From JAYWIG01 sp043789035 (GTDB taxonomy: Bacteria; Pseudomonadota; Gammaproteobacteria; Burkholderiales; Burkholderiaceae_E): a stretch of 62,326 nt of DNA. The notes below the pieces were generated by a model. That model was not told where the DNA came from and searched no databases. It saw nothing but the letters and a program-made list of their open reading frames with translations. This document shows positions 53,512 to 61,749 of the stretch, in pieces. The DNA lies in NCBI GenBank assembly GCA_043789035.1, contig JAYWIG010000084.1, positions 1 through 62,326 on the forward strand, given 5' to 3'. The translations under genes were made by a program, and so were the position numbers. Position 1 is the stretch's first letter; every line of letters starts with the position of its first letter.

Positions 53512-54360
53512 ATGAAACTAATTAGCTTTATCTATCAAAACAAACAAAGTTACGGAATCGTCGAAGGCGATTCGATCCTTGACTTGGCCCCCGTTCTTGG
53601 CAGCCAAGCAGTAGATATCAAAACACTTATCGAAAAAAACTTGATGGGCGCTGCGGCAGATGCGGCGACATCGGGAAATTTCTCCCTCAAGCTCTCCGAC
53701 GTAAGCTTGTTACCTCCAGTGCCCAACCCAGGAAAAATTTTCTGTGTCGGTTTGAACTATGCAGATCATGTCAAAGAAACAGGGCGCGATCTCACCGAGA
53801 AGCCAGCGATTTTCACTCGTTTTGCCGACTCGCAAATTGGTCACGGTCAAGCCTTAGTTCGACCTCCAGAATCACATCGTTTCGACTATGAGGGCGAAAT
53901 CGCCATCGTGATCGGAAAAGGAGGTCGCCGCATTAACGAGGCTGATGCATGGGATCACATCGTTGGTTATAGTTGTTATAACGAAGGCAGCATCCGCGAT
54001 TGGCAAAACTTCACCACCCAATGGATTGCGGGTAAAAACTGGTGGCATAGCGGTGCCTTCGGCCCGTGGATGGTGACTAGCGACGAGATTAAAGCCGATC
54101 AGAAAATGACCCTTATCACTCGTCTCAATGGAACCGAGTTGCAGCGCGCTACAACCGACATGATGATTCATAGCATTCCAAGCCAAATCGCCTATATCTC
54201 GACGTTCACACCCCTCTCGCCTGGTGATGTAATTGTGACTGGCACCCCTGGCGGTGTTGGTAACAAGCGTACACCGCAAGTCTTTATGAAACCAGGTGAC
54301 GTAGTTGAAATCGAAGTCGATGCAATTGGCATTTTGCGCAATACGATTCGCGATGAGTAA
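53512..54360 (+). CDS. Fumarylacetoacetate hydrolase family protein
   Basis: 282-aa member of the FAH superfamily that cleaves or hydrates 2-oxo/acyl-pyruvate compounds. The metal site is in FDYEGEIAIVIGKG, after FCVGLNYADHV, with WIAGKNWWHSGAFGPW and TGTPGGVG as the usual later blocks. Substrate may be acylpyruvate or 5-oxopent-3-ene tricarboxylate type; the context gives no choice. A strong hairpin terminator follows. Confidence 0.88.
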   Translation: MKLISFIYQNKQSYGIVEGDSILDLAPVLGSQAVDIKTLIEKNLMGAAADAATSGNFSLKLSDVSLLPPVPNPGKIFCVGLNYADHVKETGRDLTEKPAIFTRFADSQIGHGQALVRPPESHRFDYEGEIAIVIGKGGRRINEADAWDHIVGYSCYNEGSIRDWQNFTTQWIAGKNWWHSGAFGPWMVTSDEIKADQKMTLITRLNGTELQRATTDMMIHSIPSQIAYISTFTPLSPGDVIVTGTPGGVGNKRTPQVFMKPGDVVEIEVDAIGILRNTIRDE

Positions 54361-54364
54361 ATAA

Positions 54365-54388
54365 AAAAAGGGGCCCTAGCCCCTTTTT
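54365..54388. terminator. Bidirectional Rho-independent terminator
   Basis: AAAAAGGGGC-CCTA-GCCCCTTTTT: a 10-bp stem of which the outer five pairs form the A and T runs, loop CCTA. It lies between convergent FAH and cyclophilin genes and can serve both strands. Confidence 0.9.
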
Positions 54389-54417
54389 ATCGAGATATAA
54401 AAAATCAGTTTTCTGCA

Positions 54418-54975
54418 TCAGCTTTCTACAATAGTCACTGACTTAATTACTAGATCAGTGATTGGTCTATCTCCCGGACCCGTAGGCACCTTTTCCATCG
54501 CATCGAGAATTTCTAAGCCATTGGTGATCTTGCCGAACAAACCGTATGCCGGTGGTAGCTGCATACCGCTACGACCAGAAATCAAGAAAAACTGGCTTCC
54601 ATTGGTATTCGGGCCGGCATTTGCCATGGCAACAGAACCCAATTCATATTGGCCAGGTTTTGGCAATTCATCTTCAAACTTATAACCAGGGCCTCCACGG
54701 CCAGTACCTGTAGGGTCGCCACCTTGGCACACAAAACCTTTGATAATGCGATGAAATATCACCGAGTCATAATAGTGATATCGCGCTAAGAAAACGAAGT
54801 TATTTACTGTTTTTGGTGCCGTTGCAGCGTACAACTCAATCGTTAAACTGCCCATCGACGTATCCATCGTGGCGGTATATGTCTTCGTCGTGTCGATCAC
54901 CATCGGTGGCGGGCCAGAAAATGTTTGCGTTTTTGGGCTTGAACCGTCAACAGCGGGGGCTTGGGGAGTGGACAT
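54418..54975 (-). CDS. Cyclophilin-type peptidyl-prolyl isomerase
   Basis: 185-aa PPIase that isomerises X-Pro bonds. After an N-terminal Pro-rich stretch of about 35 residues, the fold shows MGSLTIELYAATAPKTVNNF, the active-site region FHRIIKGFVCQGGDPTGTG, the NGSQFFL block and the GLFGKITNG loop. No signal peptide, so cytoplasmic; the PpiB group is the closest, though PpiB is usually shorter. Single gene ending at a strong terminator. Confidence 0.9.
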   Translation of the reverse strand: MSTPQAPAVDGSSPKTQTFSGPPPMVIDTTKTYTATMDTSMGSLTIELYAATAPKTVNNFVFLARYHYYDSVIFHRIIKGFVCQGGDPTGTGRGGPGYKFEDELPKPGQYELGSVAMANAGPNTNGSQFFLISGRSGMQLPPAYGLFGKITNGLEILDAMEKVPTGPGDRPITDLVIKSVTIVES

Positions 54976-55071
54976 CGAAATAAACCTTATAAAAGTGACT
55001 ATACTGGCTCACCACATCGGATACGGCAAACCCAACCTATAAGTATAACGCCCCTAAGTCTGTACTTTGTT

Positions 55072-56691
55072 TCAACGACCGTAGATGGTGATTGCCCAAC
55101 CCTGTAAAGTTCCGACCTTACCACTTTCAGTATCTCTCACAAACAGCTGCCAATTTCCGCCTGCTGCCTCGTCCATATGACGAACAGAGCCAAATTGCCA
55201 GCCAGTGAAATCGCCGCAAGTGTTGCTTTTTCGATCTGTGATTCCACATTTCCTAGGGGTAGCCAGCACGCTGGACGTGCCATTTGGACTATATAGGATT
55301 ACTTCCAAGTCCCCACTGTATTCGTGCGTTGCGTTAATCGTGACAGACACGTGCTCAACTTTAGAAATTCCACATCCTGCAAGCGAAATTGCACTACCGA
55401 TTGCTTGGCCACCATCGGGGATACTCGCGTTCGCAGCCTTAATACTTTGCGTGCAAGTCTTTATATCAGACATTCCACCAACAGATAACCAGTTTTTGGC
55501 CATTTGAACCGCTGCGTTTGCATCTACAACACCAAAACCGTATTTGTGACTGAAACTGCCAACCCAACTCAAATCGTTTGCATCGTTCTTGCGAGCGCTT
55601 TTTGCCAAAATTATCTGTACATCCCGCCAACTTAACTGAGGGTTAGCACTTAACATTAATGCAATCGCGCCTGAAACCATTGGAGCGGACGCCGACGTTC
55701 CCGCAAAATCTTCCCGAAAACGATTGCCAATTGCAGTTGTTGTAATACCCGCAGTGCTATCGCCAGCCGGGGCACTTACCAGGATATTTGCACCATTTTC
55801 CGCATACCAAGGGCTTCGACCAAACTGGTCGACAGCACTGACAGCAATTACACCTAACTTGTTTACATACCCATCGAAATTGGAGTTGTCGCGCTGGCAG
55901 CCAGCACTGCCGACGATCGTGTAGCAGCCACCGTTGCCAGCAGGAAACACGTAAATCGCGCCTTTGCCTTTACGTCCCTCACGAATGCCGCGCGTGATCG
56001 CTTGATTAAATTCAGTTTCCGATTCGTTGATTTCGCCGTTATCTGGAGAGCCCCAGCTGTTGTGGTAAATCATATTATTTGCAAGGTCACGGTTCAATGC
56101 GTCTGCAATATCGGCAGTTAGGTCCAGCGAAAGAGCGTTGTATCCCACGAGCTGCGCTTTTGGAGCGATGCCTGAAGTACCAAACGCATTTGCGGCACGT
56201 GAAGCAATAATGCCAGCAACTGAGGTACCGTGGCCTTCGTCTTTATTGCAGGGCAAAGGGAACGCCGAACCTTTGATAGCAGGGCGATAGTTATAACTTG
56301 CGCCAACAACCACGTTTGATTTCAAATCACCATGAACTGTTTCAAGCGCGTCATCAACAAGGGCAATACGAACCCCCTCTCCCAACGATACTTTCCAAGC
56401 ACCTTCAACATTAATATCTTCGCCTAGCTTGCCGCCTTTTTGGCCAGTATTTTTCAAGTGCCACTGCCTGTCGAGCAGTGGGTCTGGGCCGCTTAATTCT
56501 GGACTGTCATTAACAGCGTACTGGATCGTACAAGTTGGATCGGTCTTCAAGGTCGTACTAACTGCCGACTCTGCTTGTACACTAGCGAGCTGAGATGATG
56601 TACTGGCCCCACTTTCTCCACCATCGCCACCGCAGGCACTGAGGACAAAAACTGAAGAAACAAGAAATGAAGTAGTGTGTTTTGTAAGCAT
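55072..56691 (-). CDS. Subtilisin-like protease with P-domain, lipoprotein
   Basis: 539-aa lipoprotein (lipobox LSAC, Cys20) with an S8 kexin-like domain at about 75-395. The catalytic Asp is at 113/114 in IALVDDALE, His154 in DEGHGTS, oxyanion Asn near 253 in FPAGNGG and Ser333 in GTSASAPMVSG. The last 130 residues (with GDLEVILYSPNGT and GTLQGWAITIYG) form a proprotein-convertase P domain. Cys pairs suggest disulfides. It is probably anchored in the envelope, facing the periplasm or cell surface. P-domain proteases are common in Gammaproteobacteria, and target proteins are unknown. Confidence 0.88.
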   Translation of the reverse strand: MLTKHTTSFLVSSVFVLSACGGDGGESGASTSSQLASVQAESAVSTTLKTDPTCTIQYAVNDSPELSGPDPLLDRQWHLKNTGQKGGKLGEDINVEGAWKVSLGEGVRIALVDDALETVHGDLKSNVVVGASYNYRPAIKGSAFPLPCNKDEGHGTSVAGIIASRAANAFGTSGIAPKAQLVGYNALSLDLTADIADALNRDLANNMIYHNSWGSPDNGEINESETEFNQAITRGIREGRKGKGAIYVFPAGNGGCYTIVGSAGCQRDNSNFDGYVNKLGVIAVSAVDQFGRSPWYAENGANILVSAPAGDSTAGITTTAIGNRFREDFAGTSASAPMVSGAIALMLSANPQLSWRDVQIILAKSARKNDANDLSWVGSFSHKYGFGVVDANAAVQMAKNWLSVGGMSDIKTCTQSIKAANASIPDGGQAIGSAISLAGCGISKVEHVSVTINATHEYSGDLEVILYSPNGTSSVLATPRKCGITDRKSNTCGDFTGWQFGSVRHMDEAAGGNWQLFVRDTESGKVGTLQGWAITIYGR

Positions 56692-56871
56692 GTCGGCAGT
56701 CTAAAAAGCCACCTGCCGTTCATATGTGACAAAGTTGGCATTGCCGGCCGCTCATTAGCCAACTAAAGCACAATCTGGACGTTTATTCTGTTTCGTCGAC
56801 CACTCATCGGCGTTTTTAACAAAATCCCATACTTTTTCGCTACCGTTCATCGTACAAGCCAAAACTTCTCC

Positions 56872-57477
56872 ATGCCATCCAGTTTGCTAGTTCTACCATT
56901 CATCGGCCCAATTAACGTCATCATTGCTGTGGAGTGGCTATCGGCGAGCGTTGGCCTTTTGAGCGTAATCGGCAACCTCAAATTAAAGCGCTGGGGTTGG
57001 ATAGCCCAAGCGGTTAGCGGCTTGGGCTATGGAATTGTGTTTTTTCACCAAAAACTATTTGGCTTAACCATGCTGCAAGTTTATTTTGTCGCTGTTGCGT
57101 TGTGTGCTTGGTGGCTATGGGCCACTGCTACTACTGAAAACGCAGCGAAAATTCGATACCTTGATATTCGACAAGCCAGCCTTGCGCTTGTAACTTGGGC
57201 TGTAGCAACCATGATTATTGGTTTTACACTGACAAAAGCCGGAGAAGGCAACACCGCTTACTTTGACGCATTTACGACGGCCGGAAGCATACTCGCGCAA
57301 TGGTTAATGCTGCGCTATTTTCAACAAACCTGGCACATATGGTTCATCGTCAACGTGGTGTCAGTCGCACTATTTTATTACAGTAATTTATTACCGACCA
57401 GTTTGCTTTATTGCGTATTCTCAGGGCTTGCAATAGCCGGAGCAAAGAGCTGGAAAAAGCAATCGAAACCTAGTTAA
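56872..57477 (+). CDS. PnuC-family vitamin transporter (NR or thiamine type)
   Basis: 201-aa inner-membrane protein with about seven hydrophobic segments. The PnuC hallmarks are an early WIAQAVSGLGYGIVFFHQKLFGLTMLQVYF and the W-x-x-W pair CAWWLWAT in the ligand-binding segment. Family members take up nicotinamide riboside (PnuC), riboflavin (PnuX) or thiamine (PnuT) by facilitated diffusion. The next gene is a NadR-like kinase 9 nt downstream, which would trap the imported vitamin by phosphorylation. A TPP riboswitch and TonB receptor follow, so thiamine is favoured but nicotinamide riboside is the usual partner of NadR kinases. Both remain open. Confidence 0.83.
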   Translation: MPSSLLVLPFIGPINVIIAVEWLSASVGLLSVIGNLKLKRWGWIAQAVSGLGYGIVFFHQKLFGLTMLQVYFVAVALCAWWLWATATTENAAKIRYLDIRQASLALVTWAVATMIIGFTLTKAGEGNTAYFDAFTTAGSILAQWLMLRYFQQTWHIWFIVNVVSVALFYYSNLLPTSLLYCVFSGLAIAGAKSWKKQSKPS

Positions 57478-57486
57478 ATATCATCA

Positions 57487-58035
57487 ATGAAGATTATTCG
57501 TGTTGCAATACTTGGGGCTGAGTGCGTCGGTAAAACCACGCTTTGTAACGAGTTAAAACAATCTATGGCAAGTTTTCAAATCGATACGAAAATTGCGCCT
57601 GAAGCCTTGCGAGAGTTCTGCATTCAAAATAATCGCGTACCTCGAATCGATGAGCAATTTAGCATCATGAGAGAACAAGCGGTACTTGAGGATTTCGATG
57701 ATAAAGACCACCAATCAGATCAATGCAGACTTACCTTAAGCGACTGCGCGCCAATCACAATTGCAATTTATAGTGAGCTTTATTTTTCCGACCTAAGCCT
57801 TTATTCAGAGGCGGATGAGTTCCACAAAAACTATGATCTGAGCTTACTTTTAACCCCCAATATAGGTTGGCAGAGCGACGGTATTTTTCGAGAAAGCCCA
57901 CAGGCGCAACAACGCTTTCATCATCGGATAAAACACTGGCTTGAAAGTAGCTCCCACCCATGGCTTGAGATTAGTGATGTAGGTGAGCAAAGAACTAAAG
58001 GCGCAATCAGCGCTATAATTCCATCCCTACGCTAG
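57487..58035 (+). CDS. NadR-like ribosylnicotinamide/thiamine kinase (AAA_28 type)
   Basis: 182-aa P-loop kinase. Walker A is GAECVGKT (residues 10-17), with VAILGAECVGKTTLCNEL matching the NadR C-terminal kinase domain. A later stretch NYDLSLLLTPNIGWQSDGIF resembles the NadR segment ending in W-x-x-D-G, and PQAQQRFHHRIKHWLES is the following helix. There is no HTH or adenylyltransferase domain, so it is a stand-alone kinase. The last codon (CGC) and the stop are inside riboswitch stem P1. The likely job is to phosphorylate the vitamin brought by the PnuC-family protein. Confidence 0.78.
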   Translation: MKIIRVAILGAECVGKTTLCNELKQSMASFQIDTKIAPEALREFCIQNNRVPRIDEQFSIMREQAVLEDFDDKDHQSDQCRLTLSDCAPITIAIYSELYFSDLSLYSEADEFHKNYDLSLLLTPNIGWQSDGIFRESPQAQQRFHHRIKHWLESSSHPWLEISDVGEQRTKGAISAIIPSLR

Positions 58036-58145
58036 GGGTCCCGCATAAATCTCACTGTGAATTCACAGTGGGTTTCAGTAAAAGCTGAAACGGGTGAGAA
58101 AAACCCTTAGTACCTGATCAAGTTAATGCTTGCGCAGGGAAGCGT
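58029..58145 (+). promoter_or_regulatory. TPP (THI-box) riboswitch
   Basis: Aptamer homologous to the E. coli thiM riboswitch. P1 is ACGCT (58029-58033) with AGCGT (58141-58145). P2 is GGGGT with ACCCT. J3-2 is TGAGA. The conserved P4/P5 arm reads TACCTGATCAAGTTAATGC and continues GCGCAGGGAA. P3 is CCCG/CGGG and carries an insert with two hairpins (see finding). It lies 40 nt upstream of the TonB receptor start. TPP binding is expected to lower receptor synthesis. Confidence 0.93.
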
Positions 58146-58185
58146 CGAGTTGCTCAACGCTTTGGTTTTTTTACTGAGAGCGTTT
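58141..58185 (+). promoter_or_regulatory. Expression platform of the TPP riboswitch
   Basis: AGCGT (58141-58145) can pair with P1 or with AACGCT (58156-58161) in a hairpin (AGCGTcGAG-TTG-CTCaACGCT) followed by TTGG and seven T. AACGCT can pair instead with AGCGTT (58179-58184) just before ATG 58186, covering the GAGAG ribosome site. Either a terminator or a Shine-Dalgarno switch is possible; the T-run starts 4 nt after the stem, which makes a terminator weak. Confidence 0.65.
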
Positions 58186-60393
58186 ATGAAGCACCAATCT
58201 ACACAGCACCAATCTTCACCTTGTTTTTCTTTGTCTATCTTAGCGATTTCAATTGCTACGATCGGCTCATTTTCACCTAGCGCGGTAGCCCAATTTCGTG
58301 GGCAAAGTGATGTACAAACCATCACCGTAACTGGGCAGCGCCTACCATCAGCTTCGGCTCAATCATCCGTCTCAGGTATCAGCGATGCACCTATCGCCGA
58401 AACACCTATTTCGATTGGCGTAATCACGGCTGAACAACTCAAAACTAGTGGTGCCACTAGTTTGTCGTCAGCGCTACGCACCGAGCCCTCAGTGAGCGAT
58501 TCCTACAATACTACCGGTTACATCGAAAGCTTATCGATACGGGGGTTTCTGTTAAACAATATGTTTAACTATCGGCGTGACGGAATGCCGATTTCAAATC
58601 ATTCACCGCTCGCTCTAGAAAACAAAGAACGTATTGAAGTTTTAAAGGGAACTTCAGGATTGCAAAGCGGGGTCAGCGCGCCTGGTGGCTTAGTCAACTA
58701 TGTGCTTAAGCGCCCAACTGCAACGGCATTTACCAGCCTTGGTTTACAACTCTCAGAACGTGGTACGTTTTCACTGGCGGGCGATACCGGTGGAAGAAGC
58801 GATGACAAGAGCTTTGGCTATCGATTGAATGCCAGCGCCACAGAACGTAAGCCCGCAGCCGATAGCGCCAAAGGTGATAGACAATTCGTCAGCGGTTTCT
58901 TCGACTACCGCCTACCCAACCAAGGTGTGGTGGAATGGGAGTTTGAACATAGCCGGGTAAAACAGATTAGCGTACCCGGTTACGGCTTGCTCGACGCAAA
59001 CAATACTGGAGTCGCTGATACGCTTCCTAGAGTACCTAGTCCTCGCTTGAACCTAAACTCACAGCCATGGTCGCAACCCTTTGAGAGCAAAGCGACTATC
59101 GCTTCTATACGCTACGAGCAACCGATCTCAACGCTTTGGAAAGTAGGCATTCGAGCAACTGCGCAGCGAATTCAGACGAACGACAGACTTGCATTCCCCG
59201 ACGGCTGTGGTGCGGTATATCCAGGGCTTTGCGCCAATGGCGATGTAGATATCTATGATTACCGCAGCGAGAACGAAAAACGAAAACTGAATACAGTCGA
59301 CGCTTACCTTAAAGGTGATGTGCAAACCGGTGCAGTCAAGCATGAGTTAAATTTCGGTATTCGCACGACGGGTTATAGCGAAAGTTATGAGCCTACGCAG
59401 GCCTACAACTATGTAGGAACAATCAACGCATTTGCCCCAACACCTTTACCAGCGGATGCCACTAAGGGCGATAAAAATACCTTGCTGAATTGGCGCATGA
59501 AAGAAGTGTCAATTACCGATGCAATGCAAATCGGCAACGCATGGTCGATGTGGTGGGGCTTGAAGCATAGTAGTTATGAGAGCAATAGCGTTCGCACCGA
59601 TGGTTCTAGAGCAGTCGCCATTAATCAAAGCTTTACAACGCCTTGGTTAGCCATCGGCTACAAACCTTGGCAAGGTGGCTATGTGTACGCGTCAACAGGC
59701 CAAGGCATCGAACCGGAAGTGGTACCTAATCGCCCTTCACTCTTCAAGAATGCTGGGCAAACGCTACCTGTGCTGAAATCGAAACAAATCGAGTTAGGTT
59801 TCAAGCAAGCAATTCGCTCCGAATCAAATCTGAACGGATTGTTTACGGCAACCTTGTTCTCAATTGAAAAACCATTCGCGGACGATGTAACTCTAGCCGG
59901 AGATACCTTGCCTACCAGAATCGCAGGTACGCGCCTCGCAAAACATCAAGGTTTAGAACTTGGGTTTTCAGGTGCGATTGCAAGAGACTGGAGTGGCTAT
60001 GTGCAAGCTAGTTTCCTCGATGCGCGACAAGTGAAAGATGCCAATGGTCTTTACACCGACAAACGTACGACAAATGTTGCACCATTTTCAATGTCTGCTG
60101 GAGCAGCATGGCAGCTAGCCCCAAATATGCAGTGGCGAAACAGCTTCACGTATTTCTCAAGCAAACCAGTCACCCGAGATAACTCCGTTTCATTACCTGC
60201 TGGATATCAGTTTGATACTGCTGTGACTTACACCCAAAAAGCGGCAAGCAGCGTACTAGTTTGGCGTGCTGGTATCGACAACGTATTGGACAAACGCTAT
60301 TGGCGTGAAGCGCCTACCCAATACTGGGGTGGCACCTATCTTTTCGCAGCGCTACCAAGAACGTTTCGTTTGAGCGTTACCAGTAATTTTTAA
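58186..60393 (+). CDS. TonB-dependent receptor under TPP riboswitch (probable thiamine receptor)
   Basis: 735-aa outer-membrane receptor. ATG 58186 is chosen over 58126, which lies inside the riboswitch; GAGAG precedes it. A signal peptide (FSLSILAISIATIGSFSPSAVAQ) is followed by the TonB box DVQTITVTGQR, the plug motif ESLSIRGFLLNNMFNYRRDGMPI and a barrel ending in VTSNF with the aromatic end residue. It resembles FhuA/FpvA-type siderophore receptors by plug, but TPP riboswitch control makes thiamine or a thiamine-related compound the expected ligand. The gene tail is antisense to the end of DUF2917 by 42 nt. Confidence 0.9.
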   Translation: MKHQSTQHQSSPCFSLSILAISIATIGSFSPSAVAQFRGQSDVQTITVTGQRLPSASAQSSVSGISDAPIAETPISIGVITAEQLKTSGATSLSSALRTEPSVSDSYNTTGYIESLSIRGFLLNNMFNYRRDGMPISNHSPLALENKERIEVLKGTSGLQSGVSAPGGLVNYVLKRPTATAFTSLGLQLSERGTFSLAGDTGGRSDDKSFGYRLNASATERKPAADSAKGDRQFVSGFFDYRLPNQGVVEWEFEHSRVKQISVPGYGLLDANNTGVADTLPRVPSPRLNLNSQPWSQPFESKATIASIRYEQPISTLWKVGIRATAQRIQTNDRLAFPDGCGAVYPGLCANGDVDIYDYRSENEKRKLNTVDAYLKGDVQTGAVKHELNFGIRTTGYSESYEPTQAYNYVGTINAFAPTPLPADATKGDKNTLLNWRMKEVSITDAMQIGNAWSMWWGLKHSSYESNSVRTDGSRAVAINQSFTTPWLAIGYKPWQGGYVYASTGQGIEPEVVPNRPSLFKNAGQTLPVLKSKQIELGFKQAIRSESNLNGLFTATLFSIEKPFADDVTLAGDTLPTRIAGTRLAKHQGLELGFSGAIARDWSGYVQASFLDARQVKDANGLYTDKRTTNVAPFSMSAGAAWQLAPNMQWRNSFTYFSSKPVTRDNSVSLPAGYQFDTAVTYTQKAASSVLVWRAGIDNVLDKRYWREAPTQYWGGTYLFAALPRTFRLSVTSNF

Positions 60394-60666
60394 CAATGTG
60401 TATAGAAAGGCCCCGATCGACTCAACTTGCTTCGAGTGATCGGCTATACCTATTCGGGCATCACTCTCGGCACTAATAATCACCAGGCCATCGCCGCGCA
60501 CAGTATAGTGCTCAGCGGAGTGCAAAAAATGATCTTCATCCACGCCTTCTTCGGTGATCCACACTACGCCGCTTTGCACTTTCAACGTCGTGGCCTTGGC
60601 ATTGCCCAACCGAAACGCACTGCCGCTTGGCATGGTCAGCACTTTTTGAATCCAACTCGCTTGCAT
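60352..60666 (-). CDS. DUF2917 family protein
   Basis: 104-aa cupin-like small protein with the DUF2917 signature around LKVQSGVVWITEEGVDEDHFL, then the strand GDGLVIISAESDARIGI. ATG 60666 has GGAG upstream. DUF2917 next to a divergent LysR gene is a common Burkholderiales arrangement, so the LysR protein probably controls it. Function unknown. The last 14 codons are antisense to the TonB receptor C-terminus. Confidence 0.82.
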   Translation of the reverse strand: MQASWIQKVLTMPSGSAFRLGNAKATTLKVQSGVVWITEEGVDEDHFLHSAEHYTVRGDGLVIISAESDARIGIADHSKQVESIGAFLYTLLKITGNAQTKRSW

Positions 60667-60805
60667 GGCTCACTCCGAAGAAATTTCATGGCTGTATTTT
60701 CGGTTCACAGCAATACAACGACAAACGAATTATTTGCCACTTATAGGTTAGTAAAACTATTGTGTTTGCTATTGCAAAAAAGCCGTTTATGCTATCGTTT
60801 CAATT

Positions 60806-61714
60806 ATGGCCACCACCAATATTCCGTTAACCGCCGTTCGTGCCTTTTGCGCTGCGGCGGAACACCTTAGCTTTAAAGATGCTGCGCTAAGCATGCACAT
60901 TACGCCTGGCGCAATTAGCCAACAAGTAAAACAACTCGAGGATTGGTTTGGGTTAAAACTGTTCGAGCGCAAGGTGCGGGGTGTTGCGCTAACTGATGCA
61001 GGCACACAGTTTTTTGCAGCGGGCCAGAAGGCATTGCGCCAGCTCAATCAGGCAGCACAAGCGATTCGACCAGAAGAAAAAATTGTTCGGCTAACAACCG
61101 TGCCAACCTTAGCCGCACGGTGGATGGTGCCTAGGCTTGCAGCCTTCAGCAAACTACATCCACTCATCGAAGTGAGTATTGATGCCTCCGTTGATTTAGT
61201 TAATCTTGATGATGGTGCATTCGACTTAGCAATTCGTGCACTGCCTGCTCCGCCCTCTGAAATCAATGCGGAGAAACTTTTTGAAGAAATATGGTGGCCC
61301 GTTTGTAGCCCAGCCTACAAAAAGGCGCATGTCAAAGCGGGGTTAATTCAGCCAGATGCACGCCTACTTCACGAAGTGAACCTCGCCCGCAGTAAAGAGC
61401 TTTGGCAAGAGTGGCAACGTACACATGAAAAAACAGCTACTGAAGAATTGGCTAATGTGCCCGACAGAAAAGGCGCATTCTTTAGCCACGAAATGTTGGC
61501 CTATCAAGCAGCCATACAGGGCCAAGGTATCGCTCTGGCTAATCGACCGTTAATCGAAACAGAGCTAGCAGAACAGAGTTTAGTCATAGCGGTCAACAAA
61601 CCACTTATTGCCGGGCGAGCTTACTATTTACTTTGGTCAAAAAAAACAACCCGCCAAAACAATCGTAGTATCGAATTGTTTCGCAAATGGATTATTGATT
61701 CGTTAGCGCAGTAG
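60806..61714 (+). CDS. LysR-family (GcvA-like) transcriptional regulator
   Basis: 302-aa regulator. The N-terminal HTH runs through FCAAAEHLSFKDAALSMHITPGAISQQVKQLEDWFG, then LFERKVRGVALTDAG. The effector domain follows VRLTTVPTLAARWMVPRLAAF. The HTH is of the GcvA/AmpR type. Divergent promoter to DUF2917 across 139 nt; autoregulation of that gene pair is expected, and regulation of the following transport gene is possible. Confidence 0.88.
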   Translation: MATTNIPLTAVRAFCAAAEHLSFKDAALSMHITPGAISQQVKQLEDWFGLKLFERKVRGVALTDAGTQFFAAGQKALRQLNQAAQAIRPEEKIVRLTTVPTLAARWMVPRLAAFSKLHPLIEVSIDASVDLVNLDDGAFDLAIRALPAPPSEINAEKLFEEIWWPVCSPAYKKAHVKAGLIQPDARLLHEVNLARSKELWQEWQRTHEKTATEELANVPDRKGAFFSHEMLAYQAAIQGQGIALANRPLIETELAEQSLVIAVNKPLIAGRAYYLLWSKKTTRQNNRSIELFRKWIIDSLAQ

Positions 61715-61749
61715 TTGCCTTACTCAGACTTCACCAGAAAGCAGCGAGC

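Noticed and set aside
53872..54279. 135-codon minus-strand frame
   Set aside because: Antisense shadow of the FAH gene, whose metal site and family blocks are intact.
58141..58172. Hairpin plus T7 as a firm Rho-independent terminator
   Set aside because: The stem has a mismatch and TTGG separates it from the T-run; a translational switch fits equally well, so it is listed only as an expression platform.
58126..58185. N-terminal extension of the TonB receptor from ATG 58126
   Set aside because: These codons lie inside the TPP aptamer and expression platform, and the signal peptide only makes sense from ATG 58186.
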